Shown piece by piece: positions 1 through 6,026 of a stretch of DNA of 6,378 nt. Source of the DNA: Clostridia bacterium (GTDB lineage: Bacteria > Bacillota > Clostridia > Oscillospirales > QAMX01). The position numbers and the translations under genes are program-made. The stretch is from assembly GCA_017547975.1 (NCBI GenBank), contig JAFYNU010000310.1:1-6378 (forward strand). The letters are read 5' to 3'. The notes below the pieces were generated by a model. That model ran no database searches and was not told the DNA's origin. It was given only the letters and a program-made list of their open reading frames with translations. Each line of letters begins with the position of its first letter. The stretch's first letter is position 1.

Positions 1-100
1 AGGCTTGGCGATGCGTCCGGGGTTGACGGGCGTCCCTACGATGCACCCGACCGGTTTTTACACCACCGTAGGGGCCGGGTCTACCGGCCCGGGGGGATGG
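1..100. repeat. GC-rich palindromic intergenic repeat
   Basis: This non-coding stretch is dense in inverted repeats. CCCTACG at 34-40 is complementary to CGTAGGG at 67-73, and GGGCCGG at 72-78 pairs with CCGGCCC at 84-90 across a 5-base loop, followed by a G run. The style (GTAGGGG next to a GGGCCGG/CCGGCCC palindrome) resembles interspersed palindromic elements common between genes in Oscillospirales; that likeness is from memory, not from a search. One frame stays open from base 1 to about 132, but it only translates the palindromes, has no start with an RBS, and looks like chance. The element may begin left of the window. Confidence 0.5.
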
Positions 101-130
101 GAACAAGTTGCAAATTGAAAATGGAAAGTT

Positions 131-151
131 GACAATGGACAATGGACAATT
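131..151. repeat. Tandem heptamer repeat (GACAATG)n
   Basis: Three head-to-tail 7-base units are seen: GACAATG at 131-137, GACAATG at 138-144 and GACAATT at 145-151. The same TGGACAATGG core recurs at the other end of the operon (6203-6256). The array lies between the palindromic repeat and a plus-strand terminator, in DNA with no gene. No function can be assigned. Confidence 0.6.
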
Positions 152-155
152 TTGG

Positions 156-185
156 TGCGCGCCGCGAAAACGGCGCGTATTTTTT
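156..185 (+). terminator. Plus-strand intrinsic terminator
   Basis: CGCGCCG at 158-164 pairs perfectly with CGGCGCG at 171-177 over the loop CGAAAA, and T156-A179 and G157-T178 extend the stem. A run of six T follows at 180-185, so the polarity is for transcripts reading left to right; the other side has only a weak T-rich stretch. No plus-strand gene is visible in the 155 bases upstream. It may serve a gene beyond the left edge or block transcription into the converging operon. Confidence 0.6.
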
Positions 186-236
186 ATGGTGCAGGCATCA
201 TGGCCTGGTTTCCCCATCTCCCCGGGACAAACAAGA

Positions 237-263
237 ACCCCTCCGTGCAAGACACGGAGGGGT
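237..263 (-). terminator. Operon-end intrinsic terminator
   Basis: A perfect 11-bp stem (ACCCCTCCGTG at 237-247 with CACGGAGGGGT at 253-263) closes a 5-base loop. It lies six bases downstream of the TAA stop of the last permease gene (269-271). In the minus-strand transcript the stem is followed by the U-rich stretch UUCUUGUUUGU, which is interrupted but fits a rho-independent terminator ending the xpt-transporter operon. Confidence 0.75.
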
Positions 264-268
264 GTGCG

Positions 269-1216
269 TTATCGTTCTTCCCGGAAATAGTTCAGACCCA
301 GGTGTGCCGGGGGCTGATTTTCCTTTTTGTCCCGGATACTGGTGAAGATCAGTACCACGATGGTGACCACGTAGGGAAGCATTTTGAAAAGCTCCTTGCT
401 GGCAAAGCTGACGCCGGTGATGTAGCTGCTTGCGATGTACAGGGCACCGAACACCAGGGAGCCGATGATGCCCAGATTGGGCTTCCAAACGGTGAAGATG
501 ACCAGGGCGATGGCCAGCCAGCCGATGGCGTCGATGCAGTATTCCCAGTTGCCGTGGAGGTAGTCCATGATGAAGGAGAGACCCCCAAGACCTGCGATAC
601 CGCAGCCGATGCAGGTGGAAACGTAGCGATACCGGGCTACGTTGATGCCGGCGGCATCGGCGGTGGCGGGGTTTTCACCCACCGCCCGCAGATTCAAACC
701 AATGCGGGTTTTGGTCAAGACAAAGGAGGAGACCAGGGCAACCACAATGGCCAGGTAAATCAGGATTCCGTGGGAAAGGAACAGTTCGCCAAACCAACCC
801 AAATCTTCCGCAAAGGGAAGAGAGGCGGTGAAGTAACGGGTACCCCGGCTGTAAATGGCGCCGGTTTTGGCGATCATAAAGTCGGAAACACCCACGCCGA
901 AGGTGGTCAAAGCCAAACCGGTAACGTTCTGATTGGCCCGAAGGGTCACTGTCAGGAAGCAGTAGACCAAACCCATGATGGCGCCGCCTAAAACGGTGGC
1001 CAGGATGGGGATCAAAACTGCCAGGAAGGGAATTACGCTCTTGCCCACGGCAGAAAGGTACAGATATTCGGCAAAGCAGCCGCAGGAGGCACCTACGCAC
1101 ATGACACCCGGAATCCCCAGGTTCAGGTGACCGGATTTTTCGGTGATGGTTTCACCGGTGGAACCAAACAAGAAGGTCATGCCGAGGCGGATGGCACTGA
1201 CGAGAAAGGCTAACAT
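269..1216 (-). CDS. ABC transporter permease, second membrane subunit of a purine nucleoside importer
   Basis: This 315-residue, very hydrophobic protein belongs to the BPD_transp_2 permease family (PF02653) and resembles the smaller permease of nucleoside importers such as B. subtilis NupQ. It would form half of the membrane channel. Family marks are GETITEKSGHLNLGIPG near residues 21-37, RANQNVTGLALTTFG near 93-107, and VGENPATADAAGINV at about 179-193, the cytoplasmic stretch thought to contact the ATPase. About eight or more membrane segments are apparent by eye. The start is firm: ATG directly abuts the TAA of the upstream permease gene (no gap), with AGGAGG at 1225-1230 eight bases before it, inside the upstream gene, so the two are probably translationally coupled. 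It is the last gene of the operon. The exact substrate is inferred from family and context. Confidence 0.93.
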   Translation of the reverse strand: MLAFLVSAIRLGMTFLFGSTGETITEKSGHLNLGIPGVMCVGASCGCFAEYLYLSAVGKSVIPFLAVLIPILATVLGGAIMGLVYCFLTVTLRANQNVTGLALTTFGVGVSDFMIAKTGAIYSRGTRYFTASLPFAEDLGWFGELFLSHGILIYLAIVVALVSSFVLTKTRIGLNLRAVGENPATADAAGINVARYRYVSTCIGCGIAGLGGLSFIMDYLHGNWEYCIDAIGWLAIALVIFTVWKPNLGIIGSLVFGALYIASSYITGVSFASKELFKMLPYVVTIVVLIFTSIRDKKENQPPAHLGLNYFREER

Positions 1217-2308
1217 TTATTTGGCCTCCTTTCCGCTTTTGGCAACGAGAATTTTGTACTGCAGGAAGAATTCACAACCGATGATAAAGAAGAGGATGAT
1301 ACCGGTGATGATGTCCGAAATAGCGCTGGGCAGACGGAAATCGGTGGAAATCTGCTGAGCGCCCTTCTGCAGGAAGACGATCAGGAAGGTGGTGAAAACC
1401 ATGTAGATGGGGTTGAACTTGGCGAGCCAGCTCACCATGATGGCGGTGAAGCCGCGGCCGCCGGCAGTGGTGGTGCTGATGGTGTGGTTGGTACCGCCAA
1501 CCAGCAGGAGACCTGCGATGCCGCACAGGGCGCCCGATACCACCAACGTGCGGATGATAACCTTTTTGACGTTGACACCGATGTAGCGGGCGGTGTTTTC
1601 GCTTTCGCCAACCACCGAGATCTCATAACCCTGTTTGGTGTACTTCAGGTAGATGTATACCAAAATGGTCAGAAGAGCCACGATCAGAATATTCAAAAGG
1701 TAGGACTGACCGCCGATCACAGGCAGACCGTACTGGGGCATAGGGGTCAAAATACCCGAACCGCTCTTGACAAAGAGCTTCAGGAAGAAGGCAACCAGCT
1801 GGATGGCAACATAGTTCATCATCAGGGTGAACAGGGTTTCGTTGGTGTTCCACAATGCCTTGCAAACGGCCGGGAGTACCGCCCAGATGATACCCGCCAA
1901 AATGGAGGCGAGAACCATGACCACCATCAGCAGGGGAGTGGGAATCTTGCCGCCAAGGAACATCATCACGGAAACTGTGGCAAGCCCGCCCACCAGTACC
2001 TGGCCCTCGGCGCCGCAGTTCCAAAAGCGCATCATGAAGGCGGGGGTAACGGCAAGGGAGATACACAGGAGAATGGCAATGTTCTGCAGCAGGCTCCAGA
2101 TACGCAGTTCGGTACCAAAAGCACCGTCCAGCATGGAGGAATATACTTCAATGGGATTCTTCTGGGTCAGCAGAGTAATGACGACTGCCGAAACGACCAG
2201 AGCCAGAACAACGGCAATTGCCCGGACAGCCAGGTTCCAGTACCAGGGTAGGGGGGCCCGCTTCACCAGGTGGAAGAGAGCGCTATGGGTTTTCTTGGGG
2301 TTACTCAT
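1217..2308 (-). CDS. ABC transporter permease, first membrane subunit of a purine nucleoside importer
   Basis: This 363-residue multi-pass protein of the BPD_transp_2 family (PF02653) is like B. subtilis NupP and forms the other half of the import channel. A short charged N-terminus leads into a membrane segment near residues 26-47. Family marks are NCGAEGQ at 97-103, NETLFTLMMNYVA at about 156-168, and VGESENTARYIGV at 233-245 in the coupling-loop region. Its ATG (2306-2308) overlaps the TGA stop of the ATPase gene in an ATGA junction, and AGAGGAGG at 2319-2326 lies ten bases upstream, so translation is likely coupled to the ATPase. The frame stays open upstream to an ATG at 2431, but that part reads against the ATPase gene and has no family likeness, so the internal start is preferred. 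The length fits the family (about 350). Confidence 0.93.
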   Translation of the reverse strand: MSNPKKTHSALFHLVKRAPLPWYWNLAVRAIAVVLALVVSAVVITLLTQKNPIEVYSSMLDGAFGTELRIWSLLQNIAILLCISLAVTPAFMMRFWNCGAEGQVLVGGLATVSVMMFLGGKIPTPLLMVVMVLASILAGIIWAVLPAVCKALWNTNETLFTLMMNYVAIQLVAFFLKLFVKSGSGILTPMPQYGLPVIGGQSYLLNILIVALLTILVYIYLKYTKQGYEISVVGESENTARYIGVNVKKVIIRTLVVSGALCGIAGLLLVGGTNHTISTTTAGGRGFTAIMVSWLAKFNPIYMVFTTFLIVFLQKGAQQISTDFRLPSAISDIITGIILFFIIGCEFFLQYKILVAKSGKEAK

Positions 2309-3846
2309 TCGTGATCGGCCTCCTCTTTGGTGGTTTTGGTCATCAACAGACCGATTTGTTCCTTGGTGGCGGTGCGGCCGTCCACAATACCGGTGACGGC
2401 ACCCGAACCGATGACCATGATCCGGTCGCAAAGTTCCAACAGAACGTCCAGGTCCTCGCCGACAAAGATAACAGCAACACCCTTTTGCTTCTGCTCGTTG
2501 AGCAGGTTGTAAATGGTGTAGGAAGCGCCAATGTCCAGACCGCGCACCGGGTAAGCGGCCATCAGGACGGTGGGAGCGGCGGCAATTTCGCGGCCCACCA
2601 GGATCTTCTGGATGTTGCCGCCCGACAGACGGCGAACCGGTGTGTTTTCATTGGGGGTGACTACCTGCAGGTCTTCGATGATACGCAGAGCCAGATCCTT
2701 GGGAGCCTTGCGTTCCAGGAAGATGGACTTACCCTTGCGGTAACTGCGGAGCATCATGTTATCCACAATGTCCATATTGCCCACCAAACCCATGCCGAGG
2801 CGGTCTTCGGGTACAAAGGAAAGGCGCACACCCAGTTCGCGGATCTGCATAGGGGTCTTGTCCCGCAGATTGTCCTGGGTGCCGGTTTTGGGGTTGTTGT
2901 AGATCATTTCACCCTTGTCCACGTGCTGGAGGCCTGCAATGGCTTCCAAAAGTTCACGCTGGCCACTGCCGGCAATACCGGCAATGCCCAGGATCTCTCC
3001 GGAGCGGGCGGTGAAGGATACGTCGTTGAGGAGTTTGACCCCGTCGCGGTCGGTGCAGTCCAGACCGGTGACCACCAGTCGGTCCACGGGATTCTGGGGT
3101 TCGCTGCGTTCGATGTTCAGCGAGACCTTTTGACCCACCATCAGCTCGGTCAGTTCGGCCTCGGTGGTTTCGGCGGTGATAACGGTCCCCACCGATTCCC
3201 CCTTGCGGAGCACGTCAACCCGGTCGGAAAGAGCCATAACCTCGTGAAGCTTATGGGTGATGATGATGATGGATTTGCCGTCTTCACGCATACGGCGGAG
3301 CACAGCAAAAAGCTTCTGTGTTTCCTGGGGCGTCAATACGGCGGTGGGCTCATCCAGAATCAGGATGTCGGCGCCGCGGTAAAGAACCTTGATGATTTCT
3401 ACCGTCTGCTTTTCGGAAACCGACATTTCATGGATCTTTTTCTGGGGATCGATGTCGAAACCGTACTGGCGGCTGATGGCAAGCACTTTTTCGGCGGATT
3501 CCTTCAGGTTATACTTTTTCTCATCCTGGAGGCCCAGGATGATGTTTTCGGTGGCGGAGAATACATCCACCAGTTTGAAATGCTGGTGGATCATGCCGAT
3601 TTTGTGGTCGAAGGCATCCTTGGGGGAGCGGATGACCACTTCCTTGCCGTCAATAAAAATCTGACCGCTGTCGGGGAAATAGATACCGGCGATCATATTC
3701 ATCAGGGTGGTTTTACCGCTGCCGTTTTCTCCCAAAATGGAGAGGATTTCCCCACGGTTCACCGTCATATTTACATTGCGGTTGGCGAAATTACCGCCAA
3801 ATGCCTTGGTAACGTTTTTCAGCTCAATTGCAACATTGTTAGCCAA
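2305..3846 (-). CDS. ABC transporter ATP-binding protein with two nucleotide-binding domains (nucleoside importer)
   Basis: This 513-residue protein has two fused ABC ATPase domains, as in NupO, RbsA and MglA, and would power the two adjacent permeases from the cytoplasmic face. Numbering is from the TTG start. Domain 1 has Walker A GENGSGKTT at 39-47, Q-loop Gln88, a signature of the form SVSEKQ at 142-147, Walker B ILILDEP at 161-167 and switch His198. Domain 2 is degenerate as usual in this family: GIAGSGQREL at 290-299 lacks the Walker A Lys, VPEDR is at 345-349, the signature LSGGNIQK is intact at 407-414, Walker B is AAYPVRGLD at 430-438 without the catalytic Glu, and GEDLD replaces the switch His. 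An in-frame ATG lies at 3861, but its codons themselves contain GGAGG (3855-3859), which sits eight bases before the TTG at 3844-3846, so TTG is the likely start. The stop overlaps the next gene's start. Confidence 0.92.
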   Translation of the reverse strand: MANNVAIELKNVTKAFGGNFANRNVNMTVNRGEILSILGENGSGKTTLMNMIAGIYFPDSGQIFIDGKEVVIRSPKDAFDHKIGMIHQHFKLVDVFSATENIILGLQDEKKYNLKESAEKVLAISRQYGFDIDPQKKIHEMSVSEKQTVEIIKVLYRGADILILDEPTAVLTPQETQKLFAVLRRMREDGKSIIIITHKLHEVMALSDRVDVLRKGESVGTVITAETTEAELTELMVGQKVSLNIERSEPQNPVDRLVVTGLDCTDRDGVKLLNDVSFTARSGEILGIAGIAGSGQRELLEAIAGLQHVDKGEMIYNNPKTGTQDNLRDKTPMQIRELGVRLSFVPEDRLGMGLVGNMDIVDNMMLRSYRKGKSIFLERKAPKDLALRIIEDLQVVTPNENTPVRRLSGGNIQKILVGREIAAAPTVLMAAYPVRGLDIGASYTIYNLLNEQKQKGVAVIFVGEDLDVLLELCDRIMVIGSGAVTGIVDGRTATKEQIGLLMTKTTKEEADHE

Positions 3847-3854
3847 TTTATTTA

Positions 3855-3859
3855 CCTCC
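3855..3859 (-). promoter_or_regulatory. Ribosome binding site that points to a TTG start for the ATPase
   Basis: GGAGG in the transcript lies eight bases before TTG (3844-3846). The only upstream in-frame ATG (3859-3861) shares a base with this GGAGG and has no Shine-Dalgarno sequence of its own. Three of the other four genes in the operon also show an eight-base gap and the fourth ten, so the TTG reading fits the local pattern. Confidence 0.7.
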
Positions 3860-3876
3860 ATTGCTTTTCAAAGCTC

Positions 3877-3907
3877 AAAAAACACCATCTGTTAAATGCT
3901 GTTTTTT
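3877..3907 (-). terminator. Possible leaky terminator before the ATPase gene
   Basis: In the transcript AAAAAACA pairs with TGTTTTTT (8 bp). After one G-G mismatch, three more pairs (CAT with ATG) close a 7-base loop. The 3' arm carries six U, so it resembles a weak, A/U-rich intrinsic terminator. It lies between the lipoprotein gene and the ATPase RBS. It could lower transcription of the ATPase and permeases relative to the lipoprotein, or be an RNA-processing site; the sequence cannot decide. Confidence 0.4.
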
Positions 3908-3925
3908 CAGCCGGGAAAAGGGAAC

Positions 3926-3953
3926 AAGGGCGGGGCAATTATGCCCCGCCCTT
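3926..3953 (-). other. Strong GC-rich stem-loop after the lipoprotein gene
   Basis: A perfect 12-bp stem (AAGGGCGGGGCA at 3926-3937 with TGCCCCGCCCTT at 3942-3953) closes a 4-base loop, nine bases after the lipoprotein stop codon. The bases after it in the transcript (GUUCCCUUUUCC) are only partly U-rich. This is either a partial terminator or a 3' stabilising hairpin, the known way operons such as malEFG keep the binding-protein mRNA more abundant than the permease mRNA. The role here is inferred. Confidence 0.65.
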
Positions 3954-3962
3954 TGGCGTGAC

Positions 3963-5222
3963 TTAGTACTTTTCGTTGAGGAGGGTGATGCCGTCGATTC
4001 TTACATCGAAGTAAGGAGCGGAACGCAGGGTGGATTCGTCGAAAGCGCCGTTCGCAATGGCTTCGGAATCGGGGGTGAAGGCTTCGTCGGTGTCGACGTC
4101 AGCGGTGTAGGTTTCCTGAGCAGCGCCGCCTACGGTGTAGGTAGCGGTGTCGAATACCTTGATGGAGCCGTCCTTCAGGCCGGCAACAGCCTTCTTGAGG
4201 GCGTCAACAGTACCTTCGGCAGCAACGTTTTCGTTGATGCCGGTCAGAACGACAGAACCTTCGGCAATGCCGCCGCACCAGTCAGCAGCAATGGCTTCAC
4301 CGTTTACAACACAACCGATGATGTAGTTGTAGTAGGGAGCCCAGTTGATGGCGGAGGAAACGATAAAGGTTTCGGGGCAGGATTCGTAGGTGCTGCCGTT
4401 GTAGGAAACGTTGGGAACGTCCTTAGCTTCGCAGGTGGAAGGAGCGCCCATGGAGTCGGCGTGCTGGCTGATGAGCTTGCAGTCGCGGGCGATCAGAGCT
4501 TCGGCGGCGTTCTTTTCTTCGGTAGCATCATACCAGGAACCGGTGAACTGCACTTCCATGGTGACGGAGGGGCAGACAGACTTGGCGCCAAGGTAGAAGG
4601 AGGTATAACCGGACATAACTTCTGCGTAGGTGTAAGCACCAACGTAACCGATCTTGGCTTCTTCAGCGGTGAATTCACCGGCTTCGATCATTTCGTTGAG
4701 CTTCATACCGGCAGCGATACCGGCGAGGAAGCGGCCCTGGAAGATGGAAGCAAAAGCGTTGTGATAGTTGGCAAGACCTTCGGTGTGAGCCTTGGTACCG
4801 GTAGCGTGGCAGAATTCGACTTCGGGGAATTCCTTGGCAGCCTTGATCATGAAGTCTTCATGACCGAAGGAGTTGGCGAAGACGATGTCACAGCCCTGGT
4901 CAACCAGATCCTTGGCAGCGACGTAGCATTCGTCACCTTCGGGGATGTTGGTCATAACAACAACCTGATCGTCGGACAGGCCGGCAACTTCCTGAATGGT
5001 GTCAACTGCGTTGAGGAAGTTGAGGTCGTAGGTGGAGTTTTCATCGTGCAGGCAGATGAAACCGATCTTGAAATCTTCGGGAATTTCGTAGTCAGCCTTC
5101 AGTTCGACAGCGTCGATGGGGGAGGCGGACAGGCCGCTTTCTTCTTCAGCGGATTCGCTGCATCCGGCAAAAGCGCAAGCAAGCATGGCAATGCAGAGCA
5201 GCATGGCGAGTAACTTTTTCAT
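3963..5222 (-). CDS. BMP-family lipoprotein, substrate-binding protein of a purine nucleoside ABC importer
   Basis: This 419-residue protein is the extracellular solute receptor of the importer. The N-terminus (MKKLLAMLLCIAMLACAFAG, then Cys21) is a lipoprotein signal peptide with a slightly atypical lipobox AFAGC, followed by an acidic linker, so it should be anchored to the outer face of the membrane. The rest matches the BMP/PnrA/Med family (PF02608): IGFICLHDENSTYD near 53-66, FANSFGHEDFMIKAAKEFP near 115-133 with HATG at 139-142, FQGRFLAGIAAGM near 161-173, and KIGYVGAYTYAEV from 190. Characterised members bind purine nucleosides (PnrA of Treponema; NupN is the B. subtilis homologue). 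It is longer than PnrA, partly from the linker and the C-terminal part. The start is firm, with GAGGAG at 5231-5236 eight bases upstream. It lies 43 bases after xpt with no terminator between, so the genes are probably co-transcribed. Confidence 0.92.
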   Translation of the reverse strand: MKKLLAMLLCIAMLACAFAGCSESAEEESGLSASPIDAVELKADYEIPEDFKIGFICLHDENSTYDLNFLNAVDTIQEVAGLSDDQVVVMTNIPEGDECYVAAKDLVDQGCDIVFANSFGHEDFMIKAAKEFPEVEFCHATGTKAHTEGLANYHNAFASIFQGRFLAGIAAGMKLNEMIEAGEFTAEEAKIGYVGAYTYAEVMSGYTSFYLGAKSVCPSVTMEVQFTGSWYDATEEKNAAEALIARDCKLISQHADSMGAPSTCEAKDVPNVSYNGSTYESCPETFIVSSAINWAPYYNYIIGCVVNGEAIAADWCGGIAEGSVVLTGINENVAAEGTVDALKKAVAGLKDGSIKVFDTATYTVGGAAQETYTADVDTDEAFTPDSEAIANGAFDESTLRSAPYFDVRIDGITLLNEKY

Positions 5223-5245
5223 TTGAAAAACTCCTCTTTTTCAAA
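5222..5245 (-). promoter_or_regulatory. Hairpin presenting the lipoprotein Shine-Dalgarno in its loop
   Basis: In the transcript TTTGAAAAA (5237-5245) pairs perfectly with TTTTTCAAA (5222-5230), and the 6-base loop between them is exactly GAGGAG (5231-5236), the ribosome binding site. The last A of the 3' arm is the A of the AUG. The stem is 9 bp but nearly all A-U, so it is weak. It may expose the SD in a loop and compact the spacer, or mildly tune translation. The inverted repeat is certain; the role is inference. Confidence 0.5.
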
Positions 5246-5265
5246 AATATTTATGTAATATAAAA

Positions 5266-5841
5266 TTACACACGACGGAAGGTGAGAGAATCGGAGGTCA
5301 TGCTTTCCACAATGGCCAGGGATTCCACACGAATGCCGGCTTCACGCAGTTGGTCGCCGCCCTTTTGGAAGCCTTTTTCGATGGCACAGGAGCAGCCGAC
5401 CACTTCGGCACCGGCTTGCTTGACAATGTCGATCAGACCCAGGAGTGCCTTGCCGTTTGCCAGGAAGTCGTCCACGATCAGGATCTTTTCGTCTGCTTTC
5501 AGGAAGTCCTTGTTCACTACCACGGTGTAATCCACCCCGTGGGTGTAGGAATGGACCACGGTGGAGTAAACTTCGCCGGAAAGGTTGCTGGATTTGTGCT
5601 TTTTTGCGAAGACCACCGGCAAATGCATGGCGGCGCCGGCGGCAAAAGCAATGGGAATACCGCTGGTTTCCACCGTCAGGATCTTGGTGGCACCGCAGTC
5701 CCGGAACAAACGGCCGATCTCCCGGCCCATTTCCATGATAAAATCCACGTCCAGCTGATGGTTCAGGAAGGAAGCAACCTTCAAAACGTGTCCCGGAAGG
5801 ACGGTACCTTCCTTCAAAATCTTATCTTCCAAGGCTTTCAT
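5266..5841 (-). CDS. xpt: Xanthine phosphoribosyltransferase
   Basis: Xpt converts xanthine and PRPP to XMP and pyrophosphate in cytoplasmic purine salvage. The 191-residue product aligns along its length with B. subtilis Xpt (194 residues): an N-terminal KVASFLNHQLD stretch at 21-31 (the FLNHQ segment is in the base-binding site of the family), TVETSGIP near 56-63, VVFAKKHKS at 76-84, the PRPP-binding loop IVDDFLANGKA at 122-132, and AIEKGFQKGGDQL in the last quarter. The start chosen is the ATG at 5839-5841, with AAAGGAG at 5850-5856 eight bases upstream. The frame runs open further up to 5982, but that part crosses a terminator and the riboswitch-like leader and is not part of the family. 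It is the first gene after the promoter, and four nucleoside-importer genes follow, linking uptake to salvage. The leader terminator suggests control by premature termination. Confidence 0.95.
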   Translation of the reverse strand: MKALEDKILKEGTVLPGHVLKVASFLNHQLDVDFIMEMGREIGRLFRDCGATKILTVETSGIPIAFAAGAAMHLPVVFAKKHKSSNLSGEVYSTVVHSYTHGVDYTVVVNKDFLKADEKILIVDDFLANGKALLGLIDIVKQAGAEVVGCSCAIEKGFQKGGDQLREAGIRVESLAIVESMTSDSLTFRRV

Positions 5842-5868
5842 ACCCGTTACTCCTTTCATTTTTGAAAC

Positions 5869-5901
5869 AAAAAAACAGACTTTGCCAAGAAAAGCCTGTT
5901 T
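5869..5901 (-). terminator. Leader attenuator terminator upstream of xpt
   Basis: In the transcript AAACAGGCTTT (5901-5891) pairs with AAAGTCTGTTT (5883-5873) over 11 bp with one G-U pair and a 7-base loop. A run of seven U begins in the 3' arm (5875-5869). It sits inside the leader, after the promoter and 13 bases before the xpt RBS, so it can only act as a conditional attenuator. TTGGCAAA (5888-5881), covering its loop and the top of its 3' arm, is complementary to TTTGCCAA (6005-5998) at the base of the upstream fold, which gives a candidate antiterminator pairing. Confidence 0.8.
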
Positions 5902-5938
5902 GTCAATATGGATGGAAAAGGATTGAAGACTTGCATTC

Positions 5939-6005
5939 CCAATAGTCGCAACTGAAAGGCGTGCGCCGGTCATTTGGGCCATCTATCCAAACCTGTATTG
6001 GCAAA
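5939..6005 (-). promoter_or_regulatory. Riboswitch-like aptamer in the xpt leader (divergent purine-type fold)
   Basis: P1 is CCAATA (6001-5996) with TATTGG (5944-5939). Inside it, P2 is GTTTGG (5992-5987) with CCAAAT (5977-5972) and loop ATAGATGGC. A short P3 is CGCA (5965-5962) with TGCG (5950-5947) and loop CGCCTTTCAGT. Features shared with guanine riboswitches, the usual leader of xpt, are P1 ending in ATA/TAT, AC just before the P1 3' strand, GG in the P2 loop able to pair with CC in the P3 loop, and GATA..TGG in that loop. Features that differ are J1/2, which reads CAG rather than TAA, the absence of TTTCTACC in J2/3, a 9-base P2 loop, and a P3 of only 4 bp. A regulatory leader is well supported by the terminator; the purine class and ligand (guanine, xanthine or other) are inference. 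Confidence 0.5.
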
Positions 6006-6026
6006 ACAAAAGAAACTACGGATAGA

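Noticed and set aside
152..991. Plus-strand open frame of 279 codons opposite the last permease
   Set aside because: It runs through the plus-strand terminator and the operon terminator and is antisense to a well-supported permease.
1484..2251. Plus-strand open frame of 255 codons opposite the first permease
   Set aside because: It is antisense to a clear BPD_transp_2 permease and is Gln/Asn/His-rich with no domain.
2218..3966. Plus-strand open frame of 582 codons opposite the ATPase gene
   Set aside because: It is antisense to a gene with all ABC ATPase motifs, has no RBS or recognisable domain, and its Gly/Asp/Val-rich make-up is what the opposite strand of a biased gene gives.
3861..5213. 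Plus-strand open frame of 450 codons opposite the lipoprotein gene
   Set aside because: It is a shadow of the BMP-family gene; the composition is repetitive (Gly, Val, Phe) and no family is recognisable.
5223..5265. Internal promoter in the A/T-rich xpt-lipoprotein gap
   Set aside because: TATATT could be a -10, but no acceptable -35 stands at the right distance; the A/T richness is explained by the SD hairpin and spacer.
5842..5982. N-terminal extension of xpt from upstream in-frame starts (5982 or 5858)
   Set aside because: The longer form would translate the aptamer-like fold and the attenuator. The SD AAAGGAG is correctly spaced for the ATG at 5841, where similarity to Xpt begins.
5939..6005. 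Canonical guanine-I riboswitch, PRPP or ykkC-type riboswitch, or T-box
   Set aside because: TTTCTACC and CCGTAAA of guanine-I are absent, no ACGR-type ykkC or guanidine-II loop is seen, and there is no T-box TGG core motif with specifier stem; only a divergent purine-like fold is proposed.
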